From: JACMQX01 sp044225675
Lineage (GTDB): Bacteria > Pseudomonadota > Gammaproteobacteria > Burkholderiales > Burkholderiaceae_C
Length of the DNA: 64,000 nucleotides
Assembly: GCA_044225675.1 (NCBI GenBank)
Contig: JBGAIH010000019.1
Location: 33,731 to 97,730, forward strand
Reading direction: 5' to 3'
Part shown: piece by piece, positions 33,805 to 43,279 of the stretch
How positions within the stretch are numbered: the stretch's first letter is position 1
How the letters are laid out: every line of letters starts with the position of its first letter
Program-made: the position numbers and the translations under genes
Notes under the pieces: model-generated
What the model saw: the letters and a program-made list of their open reading frames with translations, nothing else
Databases searched by the model: none
What the model was told of the DNA's origin: nothing

Positions 33805-34779
33805 ATGCACTCCACCTTCGCTCGCACGCTGCGCGCCCTGCCGGTCGCGATGGCCCTGGGCTTCATGGCGGCCGGCGCGCCCGCCTGGGCCGACGCCCCG
33901 CAGGTCAGGACGCAGGCCCCTGGCTACTACCGCGCCATGGTCGGCACCATCGAGGTCACCGCCATCTCCGATGGCACCGTCAAGCTGCCGGTCACCAAGC
34001 TGCTGCACACCAAGCCGGCCAAGTCCAGTGCGGCACTCAAGAGGGTCTTCCTTGGCGACGAGGTCGAGACCTCGGTCAATGCCTACCTCGTGAACACCGG
34101 CAGCAAGCTCGTCCTGATCGACGCGGGCGCCGCCGGCCTGTTCGGCCCCACGCTGGGCAAGCTGCTCGACAACATCAAGGCCGCCGGGTACCAGCCGGCG
34201 CAGGTCGACGAGATCTACATCACCCACATGCACCCCGACCACGTCGGCGGTCTCGTCGCAGGCGGCGCGCCAGCGTTTCCCAACGCGACGCTGCGTCTGG
34301 ACAAGGCGGATGCCGACTTCTGGCTCAGCGAGGCGAAGATGAACGCCGCGCCGGCCGACGCCAAGGGTTTCTTCCAGGGCGCGATGGCATCCGTCAACCC
34401 CTACGTGCAGGCCGGCAGGCTCAAGACCTTCGAAGGCGATACCGAACTGGTCCCGGGCATCCGCGCCAAGGCCGCGCATGGGCACACGCCGGGCCACACC
34501 CTCTACGAGATCGAAAGCCAGGGTCAGAAGCTGGTTCTGTGGGGCGACCTGATGCACGTGGCCGCAGTGCAGTTTGCCGAACCCGGCGTCACCATCCAGT
34601 TCGACACCGACAGCAAGGCCGCAGCCAGGCAGCGCAAGCAGGCCTATGCCGACGCGGCCAGACATGGCTATCTCGTCGGTGCGGCGCACCTGTCGTTTCC
34701 CGGCCTCGGCCATCTGCGCAAGGCCAGCGGCGGCAGCGGCTACGTGTTCGTGCCGCTGAACTACAGCTCACTCAAGTGA
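33805..34779 (+). CDS. Secreted MBL-fold metallo-hydrolase
   Basis: 324 residues. A signal peptide (A-L-P-V-A-M-A-L-G-F-M-A-A-G-A-P-A-W-A-D-A) is followed by a metallo-beta-lactamase domain: T-H-M-H-P-D-H-V-G-G near residue 138 is the HxHxDH zinc motif, H-G-H-T-P-G-H-T near 227 the second His, and G-D-L-M-H near 250 the bridging Asp. Likely a periplasmic hydrolase or lactonase-type enzyme. AAGAGGA precedes ATG 33805. It lies 35 bp before a Bug-type binding protein and may share its transcript. Confidence 0.87.
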   Translation: MHSTFARTLRALPVAMALGFMAAGAPAWADAPQVRTQAPGYYRAMVGTIEVTAISDGTVKLPVTKLLHTKPAKSSAALKRVFLGDEVETSVNAYLVNTGSKLVLIDAGAAGLFGPTLGKLLDNIKAAGYQPAQVDEIYITHMHPDHVGGLVAGGAPAFPNATLRLDKADADFWLSEAKMNAAPADAKGFFQGAMASVNPYVQAGRLKTFEGDTELVPGIRAKAAHGHTPGHTLYEIESQGQKLVLWGDLMHVAAVQFAEPGVTIQFDTDSKAAARQRKQAYADAARHGYLVGAAHLSFPGLGHLRKASGGSGYVFVPLNYSSLK

Positions 34780-34814
34780 GGCGAGCGCTCGCGCCCGGCC
34801 TTGCCCTCCAAGCC

Positions 34815-35825
34815 ATGACTCAGGCAACCAACCGCTCGCGACGGGCGCTCACCCATCTCGCACTGGCCGCCCTGGCCGGCGCGGCCACCCTCGCCCCCTT
34901 GGCGTCCGCCGTCGCCCAGCCCGGCGCGGCGTGGCCCAACCGGCCGATCCGCCTGATCGTCGGCTATCCGAGCGGCTCCTCGCCCGACGTGCAGGCGCGC
35001 CTGCTGGCAGAGCCGCTGTCACGCGCCCTCGGCCAGCCGGTGGTGGTGGACAACAAGCCGGGCGCGAGCGGCAACATCGGCGCCGATCTGCTGGCCAAGG
35101 CGGATGACGACCACACCCTCGGCGTGATCGGCAACGGCCCGCTCACGAGTTCCCGCTTCCTCTATGCCCGGCTGCCCTACGACCCGTCCAGGGACTTCGC
35201 GCCCATCGCACTCATCGGCAGCGCGCCGCTGGTCTGGGCCGTCGCCAAGGGGCCGGACAGCACCTCGGCCGAGGCCTATGTCCGCATGGCCCGCGCTGCC
35301 GGCGACAAGCTGGCCTACGGCTCGGTCGGCCCCGGCTCGGGCGGCCACCTCGGCATGGAACTTCTCAAGCAGACCCTGGGCATCCAGCCGCTGCACGTGC
35401 CCTTCAATGGCGGCCCGCCGATCCTCAACGCCATCATGGGCGGACAGGTGCAGATGACGCTGCTGCCCGCGTCCACGGTCATGCCACTGGTCCAGGCGGG
35501 CAAGATGGACGTGATCGCGGTGACCTCGGCCAGGCGCAGCCCGCTCGCGCCCACGCTGCCATCGATGGAGGAGATCGGCGCCCGCGAGGTGAACATCGAG
35601 GTGTGGAACGCCGTGATGGCGCCCGCACGAATGCCCGCAGCCCACCAGGCCCGCCTGGCGGCCGAACTGGAGAAAATCCTCGGCTCGCGCGAGATGCGCC
35701 AGAAACTCTTTCTGCAGGGCTGGAAGGTGGACGACACCAGCCCGCGCGCGCTGGCTCAGCGCATCCAGCGCGACACCGCCAGCTACCGCGAAGTGATCGA
35801 GAAGAACCGCATCCGCATCGACTGA
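34815..35825 (+). CDS. Bug/TctC-family tripartite tricarboxylate transporter binding protein
   Basis: 336 residues. A long signal peptide (ending S-A-V-A-Q) and the mature start W-P-N-R-P-I-R-L-I-V-G-Y-P-S-G-S-S-P-D are typical of Bug proteins; V-V-V-D-N-K-P-G-A-S-G-N-I-G-A near residue 75 and P-F-N-G-G-P-P near 196 line the ligand pocket. It binds a small carboxylate or amide in the periplasm. No TctA/TctB membrane genes are nearby, so it may share a distant transporter or work as a sensor subunit. Confidence 0.92.
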   Translation: MTQATNRSRRALTHLALAALAGAATLAPLASAVAQPGAAWPNRPIRLIVGYPSGSSPDVQARLLAEPLSRALGQPVVVDNKPGASGNIGADLLAKADDDHTLGVIGNGPLTSSRFLYARLPYDPSRDFAPIALIGSAPLVWAVAKGPDSTSAEAYVRMARAAGDKLAYGSVGPGSGGHLGMELLKQTLGIQPLHVPFNGGPPILNAIMGGQVQMTLLPASTVMPLVQAGKMDVIAVTSARRSPLAPTLPSMEEIGAREVNIEVWNAVMAPARMPAAHQARLAAELEKILGSREMRQKLFLQGWKVDDTSPRALAQRIQRDTASYREVIEKNRIRID

Positions 35826-35903
35826 TTCACACCCTGGTTTCCGGCGGTCCTGCGCTAACATCCACACGCAGCGCAGCGACAGCAACTCCCCCGGGAAACC
35901 CAC

Positions 35904-36650
35904 ATGGCGACAGAAAAACGAGTCAAGGCCGCCGACAGGACACTGGACGTCTTCGAGGCATTCAGCCGCGAAGGACGACCGCTGAACCTCTCGGATCTGG
36001 CCAAGGCCGTGGACATGCCGGTGAGCAGCTGCCACGGCCTCGTGCGCACCCTCACCTCGCGCGGCTACCTGAGCGAAGTCGGCACCCAGCGCATGCACTA
36101 CCCCACACGCAAGCTGTTCGACCTCACGCGCGGCATCCTGGCGCGCGACCCGGTGCTCATGAAGGTCTCGCCGATCCTCGCCGCGCTGCGCGACCGGACC
36201 GGCGAGACGGCGGTGTTCGGCAAGCGGCTGGACAAGTTCGTGATCTACCTGGACGTGGTCGAGTCGACCGAGACCATCCGCTTCAGCGCCGAAGTCAGCC
36301 GGTTGCGCGCGCTGCATTCGAGCGCGCTGGGCAAGGCACTGCTCGGGGCCATGCCCGAGCCGCGCCGCAGCGAGTTCGTCGGCACGCTGGACCTCACGCC
36401 CGTCACGGGCAACACCATCTCGAGCGCACGCAAACTGCTGGCCAACATCGCCAGCAGCGAGGAGCGCGGCTGGCACTCCACGCGCGGCGAAAGCGTGAGC
36501 GACGTGATGGCCGTCGCGCGTGCGGTGGTGCTCGGCGGCGAGACCTACGCGGTCGCCGTTGCCGGTCCGCTGTCGCGCATGGAGCCGCTGGAGACGCGCC
36601 ACGTCAAGGCGCTCGGCCAGGCGATCGCGCAGATGAACGCGCAGGTCTGA
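35904..36650 (+). CDS. IclR-family transcriptional regulator
   Basis: 248 residues: winged HTH at ~10-70 (A-A-D-R-T-L-D-V-F-E-A-F, then L-S-D-L-A-K-A-V-D-M-P-V-S-S-C-H-G-L-V-R-T-L) and the effector-binding GAF-like domain after ~90, ending in M-A-V-A-R-A-V-V-L-G-G-E. Such regulators control aromatic and carboxylate catabolism. It is downstream of the Bug gene and convergent with the SDR gene, so its targets are probably among the surrounding catabolic operons. Confidence 0.92.
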   Translation: MATEKRVKAADRTLDVFEAFSREGRPLNLSDLAKAVDMPVSSCHGLVRTLTSRGYLSEVGTQRMHYPTRKLFDLTRGILARDPVLMKVSPILAALRDRTGETAVFGKRLDKFVIYLDVVESTETIRFSAEVSRLRALHSSALGKALLGAMPEPRRSEFVGTLDLTPVTGNTISSARKLLANIASSEERGWHSTRGESVSDVMAVARAVVLGGETYAVAVAGPLSRMEPLETRHVKALGQAIAQMNAQV

Positions 36651-36702
36651 GGCAGCGCACGCCCTGCAGCTGCGCCGGCCCGCCGCCTGGAAGGGCCGAG
36701 CC

Positions 36703-37455
36703 TCAGTTGGAGTAACGGCCGCCCGTCACGTGCAGCACTTCGCCGGTGATGAAGCCGGCGCGTTCGGACGCGAGGAACAGCACCGCGTCGGCGATGTCCT
36801 GCGGCACGCCCAGGCGCGGCATCGGCGTGGCCTTGAGCCACTTGTCGCGGATCATCTCGTAGTTCTCGAGCTTGCGGATCATCTCGGTGTCCACGAATCC
36901 GGGCGCCACGGCATTGACCGTGATGTTGAACTTGCCCTCTTCATACGACAGCGCGCGGGTCAGGCCGATCAGGCCGGCCTTGGCCGCCGAGTAGTTGCCC
37001 TGCCCCGGATTGCCCAGATGCGCACGCGACGAGATGTTGATGATGCGGCCCCACTTCTGCGCCATCATGTGCGGCACGGCGGCACGTGCGCAGAGCCACG
37101 AGCCCTTGAGGATCACGCCGGTGACCAGATCCCAGTCGGCCTCGGGCATCTTGGTCATGTAGGCATCCTTCGGAAAGCCGGCGTTGTTCACCAGAACGTG
37201 CACCCCGCCGAACTTCTCCACCGCCTGCGCCACCAGGCGTTCCACGTCGGCCGACTTCGTCACGTCGCACACCACGCCCAGCGCGCTCAGGCCCTCGGCC
37301 TGCAGTGCCTGCGTCGTGGCCTGCGTGGTGGCCGGGTCGATGTCGGTCACCACCACGTGCGCGCCTTCCTGCGCGAAGGCACGTGCCGTCGCGGCGCCGA
37401 TGCCGCGCCCCGATCCGGTGACCACCGCCACCTTGCCCTTGAGTCCCAGTTCCAC
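36703..37455 (-). CDS. Short-chain dehydrogenase/reductase (FabG-like)
   Basis: 250 residues. G-S-G-R-G-I-G at residues ~13-19, N-N-A-G near 89, the catalytic Ser in I-N-I-S-S-R near 140 and Y-S-A-A-K near 155 are intact; the C-terminus G-E-V-L-H-V-T-G-G is FabG-like. It likely oxidises a 3-hydroxyacyl-CoA in the pathway encoded upstream. GTG 37455 with GGAGAAGGAAC directly upstream is the start. Last gene of the minus-strand set acyl-CoA dehydrogenase, MaoC, Bug, SDR. Confidence 0.88.
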   Translation of the reverse strand: MELGLKGKVAVVTGSGRGIGAATARAFAQEGAHVVVTDIDPATTQATTQALQAEGLSALGVVCDVTKSADVERLVAQAVEKFGGVHVLVNNAGFPKDAYMTKMPEADWDLVTGVILKGSWLCARAAVPHMMAQKWGRIINISSRAHLGNPGQGNYSAAKAGLIGLTRALSYEEGKFNITVNAVAPGFVDTEMIRKLENYEMIRDKWLKATPMPRLGVPQDIADAVLFLASERAGFITGEVLHVTGGRYSN

Positions 37456-37532
37456 GTTCCTTCTCCTTTGTCGGGCTGCGCCGCCCTTTGGTGATTCACC
37501 TTCGGGCCGGCCGCAGCCCCTGGTTCGCGCGG

Positions 37533-38537
37533 TCAGTCCGCAGTGATGTTGGCCTTCTTGACCACCTTGTCCCATTTGGCGATGTCGCGCCGCAGGAACT
37601 CGCCCAGCTGCGCCGGCGTGCCCGGCGCCACGTCCACGCCGGTCTGCGACAGCCGCTCGACGACCTGCGGATTGCGCAGGACCTTGCCCAGCTCCTCGTT
37701 GAGGCGCGCCACGATGGGCGCAGGCGTCTTTGCGGGCGCGAACAGCGCGAACCAGGCCGAGACGTCGAAGCCCGGCACGGTGTCGGCCACCAGCGGCACG
37801 CCCGGAAAGCCCGCCGAGCGCTGCAGGCCGGTCAGTGCGAGCGCGCGCACCTTGCCCGACTTGATGTGGGGCGCGGCCGAGACGGCCGGCTCGATCAGCG
37901 AATCCACCTGCCCGCCCATCAGGTCGATCAGCGCCGGGCCGCTGCCCTTGTACGGCACATGCGTCATGCTGATGCCGGCCATGTCCTCCAGCAGCACGGA
38001 GGCCACGTGCTGCGATCCGCCGTTGCCGCCGGTGGCATAGGTCATCTTGCCCGGCTGCGACTTGGCCAGCGCGATGAACTCGGGCACCATGCCTGCCTTG
38101 AGGTTGGGATTGACCAGCAGCGCGAAGGGTGTCGAGCCGATGTAGCCCACCGGCGCGAAGTCGCGCAGCGGGTCCCAGCTGAGCTTGCGGTTGACCGTCG
38201 GATTGATCGCGATGCTGCCCACCGTGCCCAGGCCGATGGTGTAGCCGTCCGGCTCGGAGCGCGCCAGCGCCTCCAGGCCGATCGCGCCCGTCGCACCGGG
38301 CTTGTTGTCGATGATCACGTTCTGCCCGAGCGCGGCGCCCAGGCGCTCGGCCACGGTGCGCGCCACGATGTCGGTCGAGCCCGAAGGCGGGAACGGCACG
38401 ATCATGCGAATCGGCCGGGCCGGCCAGGCCTGGGCGGACGCAGCCATGGGAAAGGCCACGCCGGCCAGTGCGGCGGACAGCGGCAGGGCCAGCGAGAGGG
38501 CGCGAACGAACAGGCGGCGGCGGTTGGATGTGTTCAT
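37533..38537 (-). CDS. Bug/TctC-family binding protein (second copy)
   Basis: 334 residues with a signal peptide ending A-A-S-A-Q and the Bug core W-P-A-R-P-I-R-M-I-V-P-F-P-P-S-G-S-T-D, then I-I-D-N-K-P-G-A-T-G and P-Y-K-G-S-G-P near residue 190. A periplasmic receptor, probably for the acid degraded by the co-oriented acyl-CoA dehydrogenase and MaoC genes, 26 bp downstream of MaoC. Ligand not assignable. Confidence 0.92.
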   Translation of the reverse strand: MNTSNRRRLFVRALSLALPLSAALAGVAFPMAASAQAWPARPIRMIVPFPPSGSTDIVARTVAERLGAALGQNVIIDNKPGATGAIGLEALARSEPDGYTIGLGTVGSIAINPTVNRKLSWDPLRDFAPVGYIGSTPFALLVNPNLKAGMVPEFIALAKSQPGKMTYATGGNGGSQHVASVLLEDMAGISMTHVPYKGSGPALIDLMGGQVDSLIEPAVSAAPHIKSGKVRALALTGLQRSAGFPGVPLVADTVPGFDVSAWFALFAPAKTPAPIVARLNEELGKVLRNPQVVERLSQTGVDVAPGTPAQLGEFLRRDIAKWDKVVKKANITAD

Positions 38538-38563
38538 GGGGATCGCTTTCAGGAAAAGAGGTT

Positions 38564-39073
38564 TCAGGCGGCAGATGCGCCGTCGCGCGTCTTCACGACC
38601 AGGTGCCAGGTGCTCACCATCACGTCCTCGCCGCGCTGGTTGACGGCGACGCGGTTCATCACCAGCGTGCCGCGGCCGGGCTTCTTGCCGGGGAGCTTGT
38701 CGGTGATCGACAGGCGCGCGTGCAGGGTGTCGCCGATCTTGCAGGGCAGGCGGAACTTGCACTCCAGGTTCGCCAGGCCGAGGATCGAAGGCTCCAGGAA
38801 CTTCATGAGCGGCAAGCGCGTGCACAGGCCCGACGTCACCGCCAGCACCAGCAGGCCATGCGCGATGCGTCCGCCATGCGGCGTGCCGCCCGCGAACTCG
38901 GCGTCCACGTGCAGCGAGTTGTAGTCGGCCGACAGGCCCGCGAAGTTGACCACGTCCGCTTCGGTCACGGTGCGCGCCGAGGTGATGAAGGTGTCACCGA
39001 CGTTCAGGTCCTCATAGAACAGAACGTAGTCGCTGATGCGGTCCAGCAGACGGCCGCCCGGGTTGTCGCTCAT
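38564..39073 (-). CDS. MaoC-family (R)-specific enoyl-CoA hydratase-like protein
   Basis: 169 residues with a single hotdog domain. F-A-G-L-S-A-D-Y-N-S-L-H-V-D near residues 44-57 is the hydratase-2 motif supplying the catalytic Asp/His pair, followed by H-G-L-L. It would hydrate the enoyl-CoA produced by the acyl-CoA dehydrogenase encoded 70 bp upstream. ATG 39073 chosen. Confidence 0.88.
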   Translation of the reverse strand: MSDNPGGRLLDRISDYVLFYEDLNVGDTFITSARTVTEADVVNFAGLSADYNSLHVDAEFAGGTPHGGRIAHGLLVLAVTSGLCTRLPLMKFLEPSILGLANLECKFRLPCKIGDTLHARLSITDKLPGKKPGRGTLVMNRVAVNQRGEDVMVSTWHLVVKTRDGASAA

Positions 39074-39143
39074 GGATGTGCCCTTGGATGGATCAGGAAG
39101 ACAGGGCCGCGCAGGCTGCACCGCGCGGAGAAGGTGGCGGCGT

Positions 39144-40322
39144 TCATGCGCCAGCCGAGAAGGCGGACAGGCCCAGGATCTCGCGGCCGATGATGAGCTG
39201 CTGGATCTCGGTCGTGCCCTCGGGAATCACGGCGCCCCGCGTATCGCGGAAGATGCGCTCGATCGGGTAGTCCTCGGCATAGCCCATGCCGCCATGCACC
39301 TGCAGCGCATGGTCGGCCACCTCGTGCGCGGCCTGCGCCGCATACAGCTTGGCGATCGAGCACTCCATGCGCGCGGGCAGGCCCCGGTCCATGGCGCGCG
39401 CGGCCCGGCGGGTGAGCTGGCGGGCTGCGTCGGTGCGCACGCGCATCTCCACGATCATGCGCTGCACCAGCTGGTAGGAGCCGATCGGCGAGCCGAACTG
39501 CTTGCGGTTCTTCACGTAGTCGACCGACAGGTCGAGCGCGGCCTGGGCCGCCCCCACGGCGCCCGAGGCCACCGCGAGCCGGCCAAAGCTCAGCGCCATG
39601 AGAATGTTCTTGAGGCCCTCGCCGACGCGGCCGAGCACGTTGCCGGCCGGCACGATGGCGTCGGCAAACGACAGCTCGGACGTCACCGTCGAGCGCAGGA
39701 TCATCGTCTTGACGCGGCGGGCCTCGTACTGCGTCTGGCTGCGGTCGACGATGAAGGCGGTGATGCCATGCGGCTCGCCCTCGGCGCCCTTGGGCACCTT
39801 GGCCATGAGGATGCCGAAGTCGCCGATCATGCCGTTGGTGATCCACAGCTTGGTGCCGTTGATCACGTAGTGGCCGCCCTCGCGGCGGGCCCGCGTCTCC
39901 ATGCCGGCGACGTTGGAGCCGTGATCGGGCTCGGTGATGCCGACCCAGATCCTGCGCTCGCCCGCCATGAGCGGCTGGAGGTACTTCTCCTTCTGCTCGG
40001 GCGTGCCCAGCCGCGACAGAAGAAGAATGTTCATGTTCATGGTGTTGAGGATCGCGCGCAGGCTGTGCCAGCAGTAGCCGGCCTCTTCCATCAGCACGCT
40101 GTAGTCCATGCTGCTCATGCCGTAGCCGCCTTCGGCCTCCGGCAGAAAGCCGCCCAGAAAGCCGAACTCGCGCAGCCGCGCAGGCAGCGTCCAGTCGAAC
40201 TCGCCGGCGCGCTCGAACTGCGCCACCGTGGGCGCGACCTCGCGCTCCATGAAGCGCGCCACGTTCTCGCGAAGCAGCTGCTGCTCGGGCGACAGATCGT
40301 CGTCTGCCTCGATAGATCTCAT
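39144..40322 (-). CDS. Acyl-CoA dehydrogenase
   Basis: 392 residues of the FAD-dependent acyl-CoA dehydrogenase superfamily. W-V-G-I-T-E-P-D-H-G-S near residue 123 is the flavin/substrate signature, N-G-x-K-x-W-I-T-N near 150, R-K-Q-F-G near 260, and the catalytic base is Glu in I-P-E-G-T-T-E-I-Q-Q-L near 370. It desaturates an acyl-CoA, passing electrons to ETF. AGGA before ATG 40322 supports the start. First gene of the minus-strand operon, divergent from a CoA transferase. Confidence 0.93.
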   Translation of the reverse strand: MRSIEADDDLSPEQQLLRENVARFMEREVAPTVAQFERAGEFDWTLPARLREFGFLGGFLPEAEGGYGMSSMDYSVLMEEAGYCWHSLRAILNTMNMNILLLSRLGTPEQKEKYLQPLMAGERRIWVGITEPDHGSNVAGMETRARREGGHYVINGTKLWITNGMIGDFGILMAKVPKGAEGEPHGITAFIVDRSQTQYEARRVKTMILRSTVTSELSFADAIVPAGNVLGRVGEGLKNILMALSFGRLAVASGAVGAAQAALDLSVDYVKNRKQFGSPIGSYQLVQRMIVEMRVRTDAARQLTRRAARAMDRGLPARMECSIAKLYAAQAAHEVADHALQVHGGMGYAEDYPIERIFRDTRGAVIPEGTTEIQQLIIGREILGLSAFSAGA

Positions 40323-40384
40323 CGGGTATTTCCTAGGCCGCAAAGGGTGCGACCGGCTTGCTTCCGGGGCACAAAGAATTCACA

Positions 40385-40406
40385 ATGTTGAAAGTCATTT
40401 TTTCAT
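40385..40406. promoter_or_regulatory. AT-rich operator-like motif in the acyl-CoA dehydrogenase/CoA-transferase divergent region
   Basis: ATGTTGAAAGTCATTTTTTCAT stands out against GC-rich surroundings and combines GAAA/TTTC half-sites. A related motif, also with GTCATTTT and ATGTT...CAT ends, occurs at 44530-44553 before the other CoA-transferase gene. A shared regulator, perhaps the IclR protein at 35904, is inference. Confidence 0.45.
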
Positions 40407-40418
40407 AGAGAAAAACTC

Positions 40419-41639
40419 ATGTCAACGGAATTTGCGGCCGCCAGCCGCACACCAGGCGGCCACGACCTGCCCTTCGCAGGCCTGCGGGTGCTGGACGTGA
40501 GCCAGGGCCTGGCCGGCCCGTACTGCGGCATGCTGCTCGGCCAGTACGGCGCGCAGGTGATCAAGCTGGAGCCGCCCGAAGGGGACTGGAGCCGCGGCAT
40601 CGGCACGCGCCACGGCTCGCATTCGGCCATCGACTACATGGGCAACCGGGGCAAGCTCAGCATCGCCGCCGACCTCAAGGCGCCGGGCGCCATCGGCATG
40701 GTGCGGCGCATGGCCGCACAATGCGACGTGATGATCGAGAACTACCGGCCCGGCATCGCCGAGCGCCTGGGCGTGGGCTACGAGGACATCCGCAAGGACC
40801 ATCCTGGCATCATCTATCTGTCGGTCAGCGGCTTCGGCCAATCGGGCGAGAAGTCCCGGCTCGCCGCGACCGACACGGTGATGCAGGGCTTCTCGGGCAT
40901 GATGGCGCTCAACCCCGACCCCTCGGGCAAGCCGCAACGCCTGGGCTTCCTCGCGGTGGACACGCTCACCGCGCTCTATGCCTTCCAGGCCGTGTCGGTG
41001 GCGCTGTATGCGCGGCGCGCCGGCGCCGGCGGCCGGCATCTGGACATCAGCCTGATGCAGGCCACGGCGGCCTTCCTCGCGCCCAAGATCGTCGAGGCCA
41101 GCCTCGAAGGCGAGTCGCCGCAGATCATCAACGCACCGGCCGGCGTGTACCGCACCCGTGACGGCTGGCTCGCGATCACCCTCAGCAAGGAGGCGCACTT
41201 CGCGGCCCTGTGCAAGGCCACGGGTCGCGACAACCTGGCAGCCGATCCGCGCTTTGCCAGCTTCCAGCTGCGCGCACCGCACGCGCGGCACCTCGAAGCC
41301 GAGCTGTCGGCCGCCATCGCGCCGCACGACACCGCCCACTGGCTCGCCAGTTTCCAGGCCCACGGCGTGGTGGCCAGCCGCATCAACACCCTGACCGACT
41401 GGCTGCAGGACCCGCACGTGCTGGCCATGAAGGCCGCACCGATCGCCCGCGACGGCGAACGCCGGCTGCACTTTCCCGCAACGCCGGGTGTGGCCACGCC
41501 AGGCGATGGCGACCCGCGCGCGCGCTGGCCGGCCGTCGGCGAAGACGCCGACGCCGTCCTCGCGGGCTTCGGCTTCGACCCGCAGGAAATCGCCGTCCTC
41601 AAGGCCGAAGGCGCAGTCACGGCGCCGGCCGGCCCCTGA
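40419..41639 (+). CDS. Class III CoA transferase (CaiB/BaiF family)
   Basis: 406 residues. G-L-R-V-L-D-V-S-Q-G-L-A-G-P-Y near residue 21 and V-I-K-L-E-P-P near 47 are family signatures, and D152 in A-T-D-T-V-M-Q-G-F-S-G matches the catalytic aspartate that forms the aspartyl-CoA anhydride. It moves CoA onto a carboxylic acid. Followed by a Bug protein and a MaoC protein in the same direction: uptake, activation and hydration genes together. Substrate unknown. Confidence 0.92.
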   Translation: MSTEFAAASRTPGGHDLPFAGLRVLDVSQGLAGPYCGMLLGQYGAQVIKLEPPEGDWSRGIGTRHGSHSAIDYMGNRGKLSIAADLKAPGAIGMVRRMAAQCDVMIENYRPGIAERLGVGYEDIRKDHPGIIYLSVSGFGQSGEKSRLAATDTVMQGFSGMMALNPDPSGKPQRLGFLAVDTLTALYAFQAVSVALYARRAGAGGRHLDISLMQATAAFLAPKIVEASLEGESPQIINAPAGVYRTRDGWLAITLSKEAHFAALCKATGRDNLAADPRFASFQLRAPHARHLEAELSAAIAPHDTAHWLASFQAHGVVASRINTLTDWLQDPHVLAMKAAPIARDGERRLHFPATPGVATPGDGDPRARWPAVGEDADAVLAGFGFDPQEIAVLKAEGAVTAPAGP

Positions 41640-41739
41640 CGCGGCGGCCGACGGATCTTCCGTACTGCACACCCACCGCGCACCCACCGCACGAACCAGC
41701 CAGGCCACTGCCCCTCATCATCACAACCAGGAGACACCC

Positions 41740-42732
41740 ATGAACCTCACCCCCCGACTCGCCCGACGCACGCTCGTGTCGCTCGTCGCCGCCGCAGGCG
41801 CGGCATGGGCCCTGCCCGCGCTCGCGCAAGGCAGCTTCCCCAGCAAGCCCATCCGCATCGTCGTGCCGTTTGCCGCCGGCACCGGCAGCGACGTGATCGC
41901 GCGCACCGTCGGCCAGAAGATCTCGGAAGAGGTCAAGCAGCCGGTGGTCATCGACACCAAGGAAGGCGGCGGCGGCATTGTCGGCACGCTGGCCGCGCTG
42001 CAGGCGCCCAACGACGGCTACACGATGCTCATGGTGGCCAACCCCTTCACCATCGTGCCGGGCACCAACAGCAAGGCGCCCTACGACCCGCTCAAGGACT
42101 TCGTGCCGGTGGCCAAGGTCGCGATCGTGCCCATCGTCTTCACCGTGGCCAACAACCTGCCGGTGAGCAACCTGCGCGAGTTCATCGCCTATGCCAAGGC
42201 CAACCCGGGCAAGCTGAGCTACGCATCGTCCGGCCCCGGCACGCCCAGCCAGGTGGAGATGGAACTGTTCAAGCAGGCGGCCGGCCTGGACATCGTCGAA
42301 GTGCCCTACAAGAGCACCGCGCAGGCCATGACCGACGTGATCGGCGGCCAGATCGCGCTCTACCCGTCGGCCATGCCGCTGTCGCTGCAGCATGTGAAGG
42401 CCGGCAAGGTCAAGGCGCTCGGACTGTTCAACACCCAGCGCTCGCCGGCCCTGCCCGACGTGCCCACGCTCGGCGAAGGCATGGGCATGCCGTCCTACGT
42501 GGCCACGCCGCTGTGGTACGGCTTCGTCGCGCGCGCGGGCACGCCGCCCGACGTGCAGGCGCGCCTGCATGCCCTGGTGACCCAGGCCATGAAGTCCGCC
42601 GAAGTGGCCGAGCGGCTGCAGAGCCTGGGCGCCCAGCTCATCACGCCGACCAACGAGGAGTTCAGCGCCAGCATGAAGGCCGAGACCGAGAAGACCGCGA
42701 AGATCGCCAAGGCCCTGGGCATCGCCAAATGA
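41740..42732 (+). CDS. Bug/TctC-family binding protein (third copy)
   Basis: 330 residues; signal peptide ending P-A-L-A-Q and core S-K-P-I-R-I-V-V-P-F-A-A-G-T-G-S-D, V-V-I-D-T-K-E-G-G-G-G near residue 67, V-P-Y-K-S-T-A near 188. The N-K-P-G-A pocket motif of the other two copies is changed to T-K-E-G-G, so its ligand probably differs. CAGGAGACACCC before the ATG is a good ribosome site. Ten bases separate it from MaoC. Confidence 0.92.
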   Translation: MNLTPRLARRTLVSLVAAAGAAWALPALAQGSFPSKPIRIVVPFAAGTGSDVIARTVGQKISEEVKQPVVIDTKEGGGGIVGTLAALQAPNDGYTMLMVANPFTIVPGTNSKAPYDPLKDFVPVAKVAIVPIVFTVANNLPVSNLREFIAYAKANPGKLSYASSGPGTPSQVEMELFKQAAGLDIVEVPYKSTAQAMTDVIGGQIALYPSAMPLSLQHVKAGKVKALGLFNTQRSPALPDVPTLGEGMGMPSYVATPLWYGFVARAGTPPDVQARLHALVTQAMKSAEVAERLQSLGAQLITPTNEEFSASMKAETEKTAKIAKALGIAK

Positions 42733-42742
42733 GGCGGCGCGC

Positions 42743-43258
42743 ATGAGCCACGTTCCCTCAACCTCGACCCCGCCTTCGGCGTCCCCCCGGCCGGACGCCA
42801 CCGGCGCGGGCCGGCGGATCGAGCCGCGGGCGCCGCAGTTCGACGACTTCGAGGTCGGCGACGTGCATGTGAGCTATGCGCGCACCGTCACGTCGGCGCA
42901 CCTGGTCAACTTCACCGCGCTGGCGGGCATGACGCTGCCGGTCTTCATCGACCACGCGCACGCCGCGCAGGGGCCGTTCGGCGAGCCGATCGCGCCGGGC
43001 TTTCTGACGGCCACCTTCTCGGGCGGCATGATGGAGAGCATCCTCGGCCGCAACACGCTCGCGGGCCTGGGCATGGACGCCTTTCGCTTCCACGCGCCCG
43101 TGAAGGCTGGCGACACGCTGCATGCCGAGGTCGAGATCGCGAGCAAGAAGGAAACGCGCGACCCGGGCCGCGGCGTCATCGGCGTGCTCATGCGCGTGCT
43201 CAACCAGCGCGGCGAGCTGGTGCTCGACTACACCGCCAAGGTGATGATGAAGCGCTGA
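42743..43258 (+). CDS. MaoC-family dehydratase (second copy)
   Basis: 171 residues. The hotdog domain starts near residue 33 (F-D-D-F-E-V-G-D-V-H-V-S-Y-A-R-T-V-T) but the hydratase motif is altered: where the 38564 protein has D-Y-N-S-L-H-V-D, this reads L-P-V-F-I-D-H-A-H, retaining a D-H pair. It may be a hydratase with different acyl specificity or a thioesterase-like enzyme. Third gene of the CoA-transferase operon. Confidence 0.8.
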   Translation: MSHVPSTSTPPSASPRPDATGAGRRIEPRAPQFDDFEVGDVHVSYARTVTSAHLVNFTALAGMTLPVFIDHAHAAQGPFGEPIAPGFLTATFSGGMMESILGRNTLAGLGMDAFRFHAPVKAGDTLHAEVEIASKKETRDPGRGVIGVLMRVLNQRGELVLDYTAKVMMKR

Positions 43259-43279
43259 GGGTCGGCGGCACGCCGCCGA